A stretch of DNA of 64,000 bases from Trujillonella endophytica (lineage in GTDB: Bacteria > Actinomycetota > Actinomycetes > Mycobacteriales > Geodermatophilaceae): positions 62,001-126,000 of the forward strand of contig NZ_FOEE01000007.1 in assembly GCF_900110555.1 (NCBI RefSeq). The letters are read 5' to 3'. Shown one piece after another: positions 1 to 10,567 of this stretch; position 1 is the stretch's first letter; the number at the start of each line of letters is the position of its first letter. A program made the position numbers and the translations under genes. The notes under the pieces were generated by a model. That model was given only the letters and a program-made list of their open reading frames with translations, was not told where the DNA came from and ran no database searches.

Positions 1-724
1 GCTGTCCGCGCTCGCCGCCGATGGGGAGCGCCGCGCCGTCCCGGAGGGCGCTGCTGAGCCGGCCGGGGAACGGCGTGGACACCACGTGGGCACCCGGCTC
101 CCGCGCCGCGGCCCACATCCGCGCGAGGTCGGCGACCGCCAGTTCCTCCGGGCCGCCGAAGTCCACGATCGCGCCGCTCGGCGCCTGCCGGGCCACCCCG
201 GCCAGGTACCGGGCGGCGTCGGCCACGTCGACCGGTTGCACCCGCCAGCCCATCGGCACCGGTAGCACCGGCCCCTTGCGGGCGGTGGCGAGCAACTCGT
301 CGACGAAGCCGTGGAACTGGGTGACCCGCACGATCGTCACCGGCAGACCGGAGGCCAGCAGGACCTGCTCGGTGGCGTACTTGGCCCGGTAGTAGGACCA
401 CGGGATCCGGTCGACGCCGACGATCGACACGTACACGAGGTGCTGGAGCCGGCCGCGGTCGACGGACTGCACCAGCCGCCGCGTCCCGGCGACGTCCACC
501 GCCCATGCGTTGCGGGGATCGGAGGCCGCGTGCACCACGACCTCCGCCCCGGCCAGGGCCGCCGGCAGGTCGGCGCCGGTGGCGAGGTCGCCGCGCACGG
601 CGTCGGGGCCCGTGCCCCGGCGCGACAGCTGCCGCAGCCGGTCGCCGTCGCGGTGCAGGGCCTGCACGAGCGAGGGGCCGAGCCGCCCGGACGCGCCGGT
701 GACGAGGAGGTCCACGGGGACCAT
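1..724 (-). CDS. NmrA-like NAD(P)-binding reductase (SDR superfamily), 3' end cut by window edge
   Basis: The reading frame runs from an ATG at 724 leftward off the window, giving at least 241 residues. The N-terminus MVPVDLLVTGASGRLG carries the glycine-rich TGASGRLG nucleotide-binding loop of atypical short-chain dehydrogenases of the NmrA/NAD(P)H-binding type. A YVSIVGVD segment followed by YYRAKYATEQ resembles the S...YxxxK active-site region of this superfamily. These proteins usually act as small-molecule reductases or redox sensors in the cytosol; the substrate cannot be told here. It is divergent from the XRE-MurA fusion gene, with a 143-bp gap that holds a near-perfect palindrome, so the two genes may be co-regulated. 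Family assignment is good; function is unknown. Confidence 0.8.
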   Translation of the reverse strand, partial: MVPVDLLVTGASGRLGPSLVQALHRDGDRLRQLSRRGTGPDAVRGDLATGADLPAALAGAEVVVHAASDPRNAWAVDVAGTRRLVQSVDRGRLQHLVYVSIVGVDRIPWSYYRAKYATEQVLLASGLPVTIVRVTQFHGFVDELLATARKGPVLPVPMGWRVQPVDVADAARYLAGVARQAPSGAIVDFGGPEELAVADLARMWAAAREPGAHVVSTPFPGRLSSALRDGAALPIGGERGQ

Positions 725-770
725 TCTGGCCGGACCGGTCCGTCCGCGACAGCGGCGTGGTGTCGCAGGC

Positions 771-790
771 CTATCTCACATGCGAGATAG
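771..790. promoter_or_regulatory. 20-bp near-perfect palindrome, probable operator
   Basis: The sequence CTATCTCACATGCGAGATAG reads the same on both strands except at one symmetric pair. It lies in the gap between the divergent reductase and XRE-MurA genes. A TAGCGT -10-like hexamer overlaps its right edge (788-793). Placement and symmetry suggest a regulator site. The XRE domain of the neighbouring protein is an obvious candidate ligand, but that is inference. Confidence 0.5.
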
Positions 791-867
791 CGTGGCCCAT
801 CGTGACGGTGACCCCCCTGCCCCTCGAGCCAGCCGACACCCCCCAGCCGGAAACCGAGGGAACCGCC

Positions 868-2379
868 ATGCAGCGCGTGGGCGCCCTCGTCCGCGACGCC
901 CGCCGGCACCGGGGCCTCACCCAGGCCCAGCTGGCCGAGCGGCTGGGCACCAGCCAGAGCGCCGTCGCCCGCATCGAGCAGGGCGGGCAGAACCTCACCC
1001 TCGACCTGCTGGACCGGCTCTCCCAGGCCCTCGACAGCGAGCTGATCACCCTCGGCCCGGCCGGCCCCACCCACCTGCGCGTCACCGGCGGGACGCCGCT
1101 GCAGGGCAGCGTCACCGTGAAGTCGTCGAAGAACGCCGCCGTCGCCCTGCTGTGCGCCGCGCTGCTCAACCGCGGCCGCACCACGCTGCGCAACGTGGCC
1201 CGCATCGTCGAGGTCGAGCGGATCCTCGACGTGCTGCGCTCCATCGGCGTCTCGGCCGTCTGGAACACCGCCGGCCACGACCTCACCCTGGTCGTCCCCG
1301 ACTCACTCGACCTGGCCGGCATCGACGCCGACGCCGCCCGCCGGACCCGCAGCATCATCATGTTCCTCGGCCCGCTGCTGCACCGCGCCGACAGCTTCCG
1401 GCTGCCCTACGCCGGGGGCTGCGACCTGGGCACCCGCACCGTCGAACCGCACATGATCGCGCTGCGCCGCTTCGGCCTCGAGGTCGAGGCGCACGCCGGG
1501 GAGTACCGGGCCAGCGTGTCGCCCCCCACCACCGCCGACCGCACCATCGTGCTGACCGAGCGCGGCGACACCGTCACCGAGAACGCGCTGCTGGCCGCCG
1601 CGCGCACCGACGGCACGACGACCATCCGCAACGCCAGCTCCAACTACATGGTCCAGGACCTGGTCCTGTACCTGCAGCTGCTCGGCGTGGACATCGAGGG
1701 CCTCGGGACGACGACGCTGGTGGTGCGCGGCCGGCCGGTGCTCGACGCCGACGTGGACTACACGATCAGCGAGGACCCGGTGGAGGCGATGAGCCTGCTC
1801 ACCGCGGGCATCGTCACGCGCTCGGAGCTGACCGTGTGCCGCGCGCCGATCGAGTTCCTCGAGATCGAGCTCGCCGTCCTCACCGAGATGGGGCTGCGCT
1901 ACTCGCTGTCGCCGGAGTACCGGGCCGCGAACGGCCACACCCGGCTGGCCGACATCACCCTCGAGCCCTCGGACCTGCGGGCGCCGATCGACAAGGTCCA
2001 CCCGATGCCGTTCCCGGGCCTCAACATCGACCACCTGCCCTTCTTCGCGGTGATCGCCGCCGCCGCGACCGGCTCGACGCTCATCCACGACTGGGTCTAC
2101 GACAACCGGGCCATCCACCTGTCCGACCTCACCCGCCTGGGCGCCGACGTCCGGCTGCTCGACCCGCACCGGGTGCTCGTCACCGGGCCCACCCGCTGGC
2201 GCGCCGCGGAGGTCGTCTGCCCGCCGGCGCTGCGGCCGGCGGTCTGCCTGCTGCTGGGGATGCTCGCGGCCAAGGGCACCTCGGTGCTGCGCAACGTCGA
2301 CATCATCGCCCGCGGCTACGAGCACCTGTACGAGCGGCTGGTGGAGATGGGCGCCACCATCGAGGTCTTCCGCGACTAG
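868..2379 (+). CDS. XRE helix-turn-helix fused to MurA-like UDP-GlcNAc enolpyruvyl transferase
   Basis: 503 residues. The ATG at 868 is chosen over an upstream in-frame start because GAGGG lies seven bases before it. Residues 1-60 form a Cro/XRE helix-turn-helix (LTQAQLAERLGTSQSAVARIEQG). Residues about 68-503 form an EPSP-synthase/MurA fold. The MurA active-site lysine region is present (SSKNAAVALL, Lys88), as is the loop cysteine that binds PEP or fosfomycin (GGCDLGTRTVEPHM, Cys185). The canonical FPTDMQ motif with its catalytic Asp is altered to FPGLNID (382-388). MurA makes UDP-GlcNAc-enolpyruvate for peptidoglycan, but a second, DNA-binding, diverged copy like this may serve another pathway or act as a sensor-regulator. 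It is convergent with the pucR-like gene. Confidence 0.85.
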   Translation: MQRVGALVRDARRHRGLTQAQLAERLGTSQSAVARIEQGGQNLTLDLLDRLSQALDSELITLGPAGPTHLRVTGGTPLQGSVTVKSSKNAAVALLCAALLNRGRTTLRNVARIVEVERILDVLRSIGVSAVWNTAGHDLTLVVPDSLDLAGIDADAARRTRSIIMFLGPLLHRADSFRLPYAGGCDLGTRTVEPHMIALRRFGLEVEAHAGEYRASVSPPTTADRTIVLTERGDTVTENALLAAARTDGTTTIRNASSNYMVQDLVLYLQLLGVDIEGLGTTTLVVRGRPVLDADVDYTISEDPVEAMSLLTAGIVTRSELTVCRAPIEFLEIELAVLTEMGLRYSLSPEYRAANGHTRLADITLEPSDLRAPIDKVHPMPFPGLNIDHLPFFAVIAAAATGSTLIHDWVYDNRAIHLSDLTRLGADVRLLDPHRVLVTGPTRWRAAEVVCPPALRPAVCLLLGMLAAKGTSVLRNVDIIARGYEHLYERLVEMGATIEVFRD

Positions 2380-2451
2380 CCCGCCCGGGGCCCCGGGGCC
2401 GACGCCCCCGCCGCGGGGACCCGGTCGCATCCGGCGGGGGCGGCTCCCGCG

Positions 2452-4305
2452 TCAGATCAGCGGGTCGAGGCCGTCGTCGGGGGGCAGCAGGCCGGCGTCC
2501 ACCGGCGGGCGGTGCGGCTGGTCCAGCCCGCGCATGCGGGCCGCGTGGAGGGCGAGCAGCAGGTTCAGCCGCAGCGTCGGGTCGGTGGTGAACGGGCCGA
2601 GGAGCCGCTCCAGCTTGCCGATGCGGTACCGCATCGTGTTGTAGTGGAAGTGCAGCCGGCGGGCGGACTCGGCGACGTTGAGGTTGGTCTCCAGCAGCAC
2701 CCGCAGCGTCTCGCGCAGGTCGGCGGAGTCGGGATCGGCCGCGTCGGCGAGGGAGCCGAGCACCTCGTCGACGTAGGAGCGCAGCTCCGTGCTGTCGGGG
2801 ATGAGCGACAGCAACCGGAAGACGCCGAGCTGGTCGAAGTGCGTGACGGTGGCGGGACCGTGGATCTCCTGGCCGACGCTGAGCGCCCGCTGCGCCTGCT
2901 GGTAGGCCTCGCCGAGCGCCGACAGCGAGCCCGCGGGGCGGCCGATGCCGGTGGCGAGCACGCGGCCCACCCGCCGCACCCGGGCGTTGACCCGCGAGGT
3001 CACCGCGGCGACGAGGGAGCTGATCTCCTCCGGGCTGCGACCGTCCAGCGGCAGGACCGTGACGATCTCGGTCGACAGGCCGGCGACGGCCGCGCCGGCC
3101 ACCTCGCCCTCCAGCGCCGAGCGCCAGCCGTCGGCGAGCCGGTCGAGGACGTCCAGCGCGCGGGTGGGATCGGCCGCCGGGTCGGCGGCGGTCTCGGTCG
3201 CCGTCACGAGGACGACGACGGGCCCGTCCAGCCGCCAGCCGAACGACCGCGTCTGGGCCAGCACCCGCTCGGTGTGCCGCAGCGACCCGGCCACCAGCCG
3301 CCGCACGAGATCGCCCTGGAAGCGCAGCTCGACCGAGTGGACCGCCTGCTGGCGGATGACCGACAGCGCGGCGACGACGGCCGCGCGCTCCAGCACGCCA
3401 CCGGCGCCCCACAGCAGGGGCCCGGTGCGGTGGACGGCGACGAGCCAGCCCTGCCGCTGGTCACCGGCGACGATCGGCGCGACGGCGTACTCCCCCACCC
3501 CGCCGGGCAGCTGGTGGTGGCCCGGGACGAGCAGGATGCCGTCGGCGGGCGAGAGGTCGGCGCCGGCCAGCACCTCGGCCGGGGTGACCACGGCCTGCAC
3601 GGCGCGCTGGCCGGAGATCCGCCGGGCGGGGGCCATCTCGGCCATCAGGTCGTCGGCCGCGGCGTCCAGCAGCCAGAGCCAGTCGCTGATCTCGGTGACG
3701 TCCCCGCTCGGCCCCGCGCTGGTGACGACCTCGCGGTCCGGGCCCAGGCCCAGGACGGCGGCGCCCTCCAGGTAGTTGGCCAGCTGGTCGGTGACCTCGG
3801 CCAGGCCGCCGCCGCTCAGCGCCACGTCGATGAACTGGTCGTGCATCCGCAGCGACAGGGCCAGGGCCTCGCCCTGCTTGGCGACGACGGCGCCCAGCAC
3901 GTCGGACACGACCTCGTCCATGCGCGCGGTCGCCGGCACCGCCAGCACCGGGAAGTCCCGCCGGTCGGCCTCGGCCAGCACCTCGGGCGGCACGGGGGCC
4001 GGCCCCTCGGTGCGCCGGTAGGCCAGGCCCGCCGTGCCCATGGACACCAGGCGCTCGACCAGGGCGCGGCAGTTGACGGCGTCCGCGGCGGGCAGCCGGG
4101 CGCCCAGTACGACGAGGACGTCGGGGCCGGCCACCGACAGGGGGTCGGACGGGTCGTCGACGACCATGTGCCGGACGAGCCGCTGCCGTCCGCCGTCGCC
4201 GGCGACGAGCTCGGTGCCGACCAGTGCGGGCAGTTCGAGCGCCTCCTCGAGGGTGAGCCCGGAGCGCTCCTGCCAGCTGGCGTGCTGGGGTCTGACCTCG
4301 GTCAC
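2452..4305 (-). CDS. PucR family transcriptional regulator
   Basis: 617 residues. The N-terminal part (GLTLEEALELPALVGTELVAG) matches the PucR purine-catabolism sensor domain. The middle is a GGDEF-like/CdaR-type region, and the last 70 residues hold the PucR C-terminal helix-turn-helix (LNVAESARRLHFHYNTMRYR). Members of this family activate or repress genes for purine, allantoin and related nitrogen compounds. It is divergent from an AllH-like gene, with a 405-bp gap between the starts, which supports a role in controlling that gene. The ligand cannot be read from sequence. Confidence 0.88.
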   Translation of the reverse strand: MTEVRPQHASWQERSGLTLEEALELPALVGTELVAGDGGRQRLVRHMVVDDPSDPLSVAGPDVLVVLGARLPAADAVNCRALVERLVSMGTAGLAYRRTEGPAPVPPEVLAEADRRDFPVLAVPATARMDEVVSDVLGAVVAKQGEALALSLRMHDQFIDVALSGGGLAEVTDQLANYLEGAAVLGLGPDREVVTSAGPSGDVTEISDWLWLLDAAADDLMAEMAPARRISGQRAVQAVVTPAEVLAGADLSPADGILLVPGHHQLPGGVGEYAVAPIVAGDQRQGWLVAVHRTGPLLWGAGGVLERAAVVAALSVIRQQAVHSVELRFQGDLVRRLVAGSLRHTERVLAQTRSFGWRLDGPVVVLVTATETAADPAADPTRALDVLDRLADGWRSALEGEVAGAAVAGLSTEIVTVLPLDGRSPEEISSLVAAVTSRVNARVRRVGRVLATGIGRPAGSLSALGEAYQQAQRALSVGQEIHGPATVTHFDQLGVFRLLSLIPDSTELRSYVDEVLGSLADAADPDSADLRETLRVLLETNLNVAESARRLHFHYNTMRYRIGKLERLLGPFTTDPTLRLNLLLALHAARMRGLDQPHRPPVDAGLLPPDDGLDPLI

Positions 4306-4710
4306 CGGGGCTGCCTCCGACGGCGCGAAACAGCGATGTTTGACTCTGCCGGGGGCCGGGTAGGCCCGATCGCTTCGCTGACGGTCCGAGAACCTGTCGT
4401 CACCGGGCGTGTCCCTCTTCTGCGAGTCGTAACAGCGCGTGAGCGTTCAGCACCGCATAGTTCCTGTGGTCGCTACAGTATTGGGGCCAGTCTGTCAGGA
4501 GTCCCCGTGTCGCACGCTCCATTCTTGGCGACTTCCGCCATATTTCGGCCCGCGACGCGCCGAATACTTTCGTAGTCCGGATCCACTCCGCCCGCTGGAT
4601 GGTAGGTGGCGACCACGTCACGGACGCCCCGACCCCCGACGGGTGGACGGGTCCGGACGGGGGCACCGGTCAGGGGGGGCCCTCACCGCCACCACGGAGA
4701 AGGGCCTCCG
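4306..4710. promoter_or_regulatory. Divergent intergenic region between the pucR-like and AllH-like genes
   Basis: This 405-bp gap is noticeably richer in A and T (about 4440-4580) than its surroundings. It contains an inverted repeat, TATTTCGGC then GCCGAATA about nine bases on (near 4542-4567), a TTGACT -35-like hexamer near 4340 and a TACAGT -10-like hexamer at 4474-4479. A 22-codon ORF with a ribosome-binding site lies inside and is listed separately. PucR proteins commonly bind such gaps; no specific site is proven. Confidence 0.45.
4507..4575 (+). CDS. Possible 22-codon leader peptide ahead of the AllH-like gene
   Basis: A GTG at 4507 is preceded by CAGGAG at 4496-4501 with five bases of spacing, the same layout as the starts of relA and the small ORF at 32697. 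It reads MSHAPFLATSAIFRPATRRI plus two residues and stops at a TAG. A TACAGT -10-like hexamer is 28 bases upstream of the start, though no good -35 is visible. It could be a translated leader controlling the gene that starts 135 bases downstream, or chance. There is no homology I can recognise. Confidence 0.3.
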   Translation: MSHAPFLATSAIFRPATRRILS

Positions 4711-5706
4711 ATGCGCACCATCGACGACATCCCGCGGCGCGCCGCCGGTTCCCCGAACGCTCGGGGCCAGGCCGCACGCGCCGGTGTACCGACCATCCCG
4801 CTGCCCCGCGAGTCCGCGCAGGCGACCGCCCGCACCGCCGCCGCGTCCCGCGCCGCCAGCGCCGTCCCCGCATCCGCGAGCACGGGCGTCGCGGAGCTCC
4901 TGCGCGGCCCCGTCCGGCCGGCCCGGGTCCTCACGACCCTCCCGGCAGCCGTCTACCTGCAGGTCGCCACCGAGCGCGGCCCCGAGGTCGTCGGCGTCCT
5001 CACCAGTGACTCCGCCCGGCTGCCGCTGGGCTGCGTCCTCTTCCGGCCGAGCAACGGCCGGCCGCTGGTCGCGCTGCCCGCCGGCGCTCCGGCCGAGGTC
5101 GGGGGCGGCCGCATCGTCGTCGGGGACCTCGCGGTCAGCGCCGCGGCGTGGTGGGACCCGCGCCCGAAGCTGCCGAGTCCGCGCCCGGCGCTGCTGCCCG
5201 AGGGCGTCCGGCAGCTGCGCACCGCGCTGTACGGCGACGGTCCGCACAGCGCCTTCAACCTGCCGGGGCTGCCCGGGGGCCCGGGCGGTCCGTTGGCCGC
5301 GCTCCGCGGCGCGGTCCGCCGCGCCGACCTGGACGCCGCGCTGCGCACCGCCACGCGGCTGGTCGGCCTGGGCCCGGGGCTGACCCCGGCCGGCGACGAC
5401 GTCATGGCCGGAACGATGGCCGGCCTGGTCCTGCTGGGTCACCCGGCCGCGGACCGGTTCGCCGGCGGCGTCTACGCCCTCACCGCCGGGCGCACCACCG
5501 AGCTCTCCCGGGCGCTGCTCCGGCACGCGATGGCCGGGCGGGTCAGCGGCGAGTACGCCGCCGTCCTGCAGGGCCTGGTCGGCGAGCGGCCGCTGGGTCC
5601 GGCGATCGCCGGCCTCCTCGCGACCGGCTCCACCAGCGGCCGGGCCCTCGCGCTCGGGCTGTCCACCGCGATCGACCTGGTCGACCGCACCACCCGCCCG
5701 CGCTGA
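4711..5706 (+). CDS. DUF2877 / AllH-like protein (oxamate carbamoyltransferase subunit family)
   Basis: 331 residues from the ATG at 4711, which follows GGAGAAGGG; a GTG at 4606 is a possible longer start. The motif GLGPGLTPAGDDVMAG (roughly two thirds into the protein) is the hallmark of DUF2877, the family of E. coli YlbF/AllH, which acts with FdrA and AllG in the oxamate carbamoyltransferase step of anaerobic allantoin breakdown. No fdrA-, allG- or carbamate-kinase-like gene is nearby, so the actinobacterial protein may work with distant partners or do something else. The divergent PucR-type regulator fits a purine or ureide nitrogen context. The first 60 residues are low-complexity and probably not part of the fold. 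Confidence 0.75.
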   Translation: MRTIDDIPRRAAGSPNARGQAARAGVPTIPLPRESAQATARTAAASRAASAVPASASTGVAELLRGPVRPARVLTTLPAAVYLQVATERGPEVVGVLTSDSARLPLGCVLFRPSNGRPLVALPAGAPAEVGGGRIVVGDLAVSAAAWWDPRPKLPSPRPALLPEGVRQLRTALYGDGPHSAFNLPGLPGGPGGPLAALRGAVRRADLDAALRTATRLVGLGPGLTPAGDDVMAGTMAGLVLLGHPAADRFAGGVYALTAGRTTELSRALLRHAMAGRVSGEYAAVLQGLVGERPLGPAIAGLLATGSTSGRALALGLSTAIDLVDRTTRPR

Positions 5707-5821
5707 CCGCACCCCGCGGGGCGTAGGCCCTCGGCCGGCCGTCCGGGGAACCGCAACGGCCGGCGCCGGGCCGACGCTGCCGGCCAGGACCGGGACGCCG
5801 ACCCCCGGAGCCGGACCGCCC

Positions 5822-6688
5822 TCAGATCCGGCAGGCGTGGATGCTCGTGACCAGGATGGCGCGCGCCCCGAGCTCCCACAGCTCGTCCATGAGCCGGTTG
5901 GTCTCGGTCTGGCGGACCATCGCGCGCACCGCCGACCAGCCCGCGGTCTGCAGCGGGCTCACCGTCGGGCCCTCGAGCCCGGGCGTGATCGCCGTGGCCC
6001 GCCCGAGCAGCTCGTTGGGGCAGTCGTAGTCCAGGAGCACGTACTGGCGGGCGACGAGCACGCCGCGCAGCCGGCGCCGCAGCTGCGCGACGGCCGGGAT
6101 CTCCTCGGCGCCCTCGCGGCCGATCAGGATCGCCTCGCTGCTGAGCACCGGGTCGCCGATGATGTGCAGGCCCGCGGCCCGCAGCGTGGTGCCGGTCTCC
6201 ACGACGTCGCACACGGCATCGGCCACGCCCAGGCGGCAGGCGGTCTCCACCGCGCCGTCGAGCTTGACCACCCCGGCCTTGATCCCGCGGTCGTCGAGGA
6301 ACCGCTGCAGCAGGACCGGGTACGCGGTGGCGATGCGCTTGCCGGCGAGCTGGTCGACCGTCTCGATGCCGGACTCCACCGGCGAGGCGAACCGGAACGA
6401 GGAGCGACCGAAGCCCAGGGGCATGACCTCGATCGCCGGGGCGCCCTCGCCGTGGTCGGACCCGGTCTCCAGCAGCATGTCGCGGCCGGTGATGCCGACG
6501 TCGAGGGTGCCTGCGGCGACGTAGACCGCGATGTCCCGCGGGCGGAGGTAGAAGAACTCGGTGTCGCTGTCGGGGTCGTAGACCGCGAGGTCCTTCGTGC
6601 TGCGCCGCTGGCGGTAGCCGCTCTCGGCGAGCATCTCGGCGGCCGGCTCGCTCAGGACGCCCTTGTTGGGCACGGCGATGCGCAGCAC
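5822..6688 (-). CDS. hisG: ATP phosphoribosyltransferase, long form
   Basis: 288 residues. It catalyses the first step of histidine synthesis, joining ATP and PRPP. The catalytic core begins MLRIAVPNKGVLSEPAAEML and includes the PRPP-site stretch DAVCDVVETGTTLRAAGL. The extra C-terminal ACT-like domain (about residues 210-288) makes this the long, histidine-feedback-regulated form that does not need HisZ. It lies 103 bp downstream of hisE and is probably in the same transcript, an arrangement common in actinobacteria. The gap holds nothing else recognisable. Confidence 0.97.
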   Translation of the reverse strand: MLRIAVPNKGVLSEPAAEMLAESGYRQRRSTKDLAVYDPDSDTEFFYLRPRDIAVYVAAGTLDVGITGRDMLLETGSDHGEGAPAIEVMPLGFGRSSFRFASPVESGIETVDQLAGKRIATAYPVLLQRFLDDRGIKAGVVKLDGAVETACRLGVADAVCDVVETGTTLRAAGLHIIGDPVLSSEAILIGREGAEEIPAVAQLRRRLRGVLVARQYVLLDYDCPNELLGRATAITPGLEGPTVSPLQTAGWSAVRAMVRQTETNRLMDELWELGARAILVTSIHACRI

Positions 6689-6791
6689 TCGTGCGGCTCC
6701 TTCAGCAGACGTGGTGGACGAGTCCGGAGCGGCCTCGTCCCAGGGGCCCGCGGCGTGCGGAGCGCGTCGTGGGGAGGGACGAGGTCCTTCC

Positions 6792-8882
<2,091 letters not shown>

Positions 8883-8886
<4 letters not shown>

Positions 8887-9506
8887 CGCCGCGCCTCCAG
8901 CAGTCGCTCCACGTACTTGGCGACCACGTCGACCTCCAGGTTGACCGGGTTGCCGGGCTGGCGGGTACCCAGTGTCGTCTCGCGCAGGGTGGTGGGGATG
9001 AGGCTGACCTCGAACCAGGGCTCGGGGTCGTCGACGGCGCTGACCGCGCTCACGGTGAGCGAGACGCCGTCGACGGTGATCGAGCCCTTCTCCACCAGGT
9101 AGGGGGCCAGCGCCGGAGGCAGGGCCAGGCGCACGACCTCCCAGCGCTCGCCGGGGGTGCGGGTGAGAACCGTGCCGACGCCGTCGACGTGACCCTGGAC
9201 CAGGTGCCCGCCGAGCCGGGTCTGCAGGGTGACCGCCCGCTCGAGGTTCACCGGGTCGCCCGCGCCCAGGCCGCCGAGGCTGCTGCGGCGCAGGGTCTCG
9301 GCCATGACGTCGGTGCTCCAGACGCCCGTGCCGTCGGGGCCCGGCTCGACACCGGTGACCGTCAGGCAGACGCCGTTGACCGCGATCGAGTCGCCGAGGG
9401 CGACGCCGCCGAGCACGGTGGCGGCGCGGATGGCGAGCTCGGCGGAATCCGCCTGCTCGGTGCGCGCGACGAGCGTGCCGATCTCCTCGACGATCCCGGT
9501 GAACAC
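8883..9506 (-). CDS. ribE: Riboflavin synthase, alpha chain
   Basis: 207 residues from a GTG at 9506. It dismutates two lumazine molecules to riboflavin in the last step of the pathway. Two tandem lumazine-binding repeats are visible. The first starts FTGIVEEIG and carries [13 protein letters not shown]; the second carries [12 protein letters not shown] after HLVQGHVDG. It begins two bases after the ribD stop and overlaps ribBA by four bases. Confidence 0.96.
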
Positions 9507-9508
9507 GG

Positions 9509-10567
9509 TCAGATCCTCTCGTCCCGGTCCGATCGGTCTCCCCGCAGGGCGGGGCGCAGCCGCATCTCGACGTCGGCACCCACGCGGGCGACGTCGACCA
9601 CCGTGAGGGACAGCGCCGCGGAGATCGCGCCGATTCCCAGGTCCCCCACGAGCGGGGCGCCGGCGCCGAGCAGCTTCGGGGCCAGGTGCAGCACGACCTC
9701 GTCCACCAGCTCCTCGCGGAGGAAGGCCGCGGCCAGCGTCGGCCCGCCCTCCAGCAGCAGCCGGCGCACGTCGCGGTCGTAGAGCTCGGCCAGCAGCCCG
9801 GCGGGCGTGGGCGCGGCGCTGACCAGGGTGGGCGCGGCGTCGTCGTGCACGCGGGCGGTGGCGGGGAGCCGGCCGCGCCGGTCGACGACGACCCGCAGCG
9901 GACGGCGGTCCGCGGTGCTCCCGTCGGGACGCCGCACGGTGAGCTGCGGATCGTCGGTCAGGGCCGTCCCGGAGCCGACGACGACGGCGTCGCAGGTGGC
10001 CCGCAGCCGGTGCACGGCCTCCCGCGCCGCGTCGCCGGTGATCCAGCGGCTGGAGCCGTCGGCGGCGGCGACCCGGCCGTCGAGGGTGGCGGCGGCCTTC
10101 CACACCACGTAGGGCCGCTGCTCGCGCACGGCGGTCAGCCAGGAGGCCAGCGCGCCGGCCTCGGCGGCCGGGCCCTCCATGCCGATCTCGACCTCGACCC
10201 CGGCGTCGCGCAGCCGCTGCGCACCCCCGCCGGCCAGGGCGGTCGGCTCGGGAACGGCGACGACGACGCGCGCGATCCCGGCCGCCAGCAGCGCGTCGGT
10301 GCACGGGCCGGTCCGGCCGGTGTGCGCGCACGGCTCGAGGGTGACGACGGCGGTGCCTCCGCGGGCCCGGTCGCCGGCCTCGGCGAGGGCGGCGGCCTCG
10401 GCGTGCGGGCCGCCGGGCGGCGCGGTGGCGCCCTCCCCCACCGGGGTCCCGTCGGCGGCCAGGACCACGGCGCCGACCGGAGGGTTCGGGCTCGTGGTGC
10501 CGAGCACCGACTCCCCCAGCGCGAGGGCGCGCGCCATGGCCATGCGCTCGGCCCAGGGCGCGGTCAC
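9509..10567 (-). CDS. ribD: Bifunctional riboflavin-specific deaminase / reductase
   Basis: 352 residues from a GTG at 10567. The N-terminal deaminase domain has the zinc-site motifs [12 protein letters not shown] and [19 protein letters not shown]. The C-terminal reductase domain (from about residue 150) contains [17 protein letters not shown]. Together they convert the GTP cyclohydrolase II product to the ribitylamino-uracil intermediate. The GTG overlaps the rpe stop by four bases (GTGA). Confidence 0.96.
   Translation of the reverse strand: MTAPWAERMAMARALALGESVLGTTSPNPPVGAVVLAADGTPVGEGATAPPGGPHAEAAALAEAGDRARGGTAVVTLEPCAHTGRTGPCTDALLAAGIARVVVAVPEPTALAGGGAQRLRDAGVEVEIGMEGPAAEAGALASWLTAVREQRPYVVWKAAATLDGRVAAADGSSRWITGDAAREAVHRLRATCDAVVVGSGTALTDDPQLTVRRPDGSTADRRPLRVVVDRRGRLPATARVHDDAAPTLVSAAPTPAGLLAELYDRDVRRLLLEGGPTLAAAFLREELVDEVVLHLAPKLLGAGAPLVGDLGIGAISAALSLTVVDVARVGADVEMRLRPALRGDRSDRDERI

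Noticed and set aside
4400-4666. Minus-strand ORF of 88 codons in the pucR-allH gap
   Set aside because: It has no ribosome-binding site that I can see and no recognisable family, and it covers the region with promoter-like signals.
5707-5821. Extra gene between the AllH-like gene and hisG
   Set aside because: The 115-bp convergent gap has no frame with a start and ribosome-binding site.
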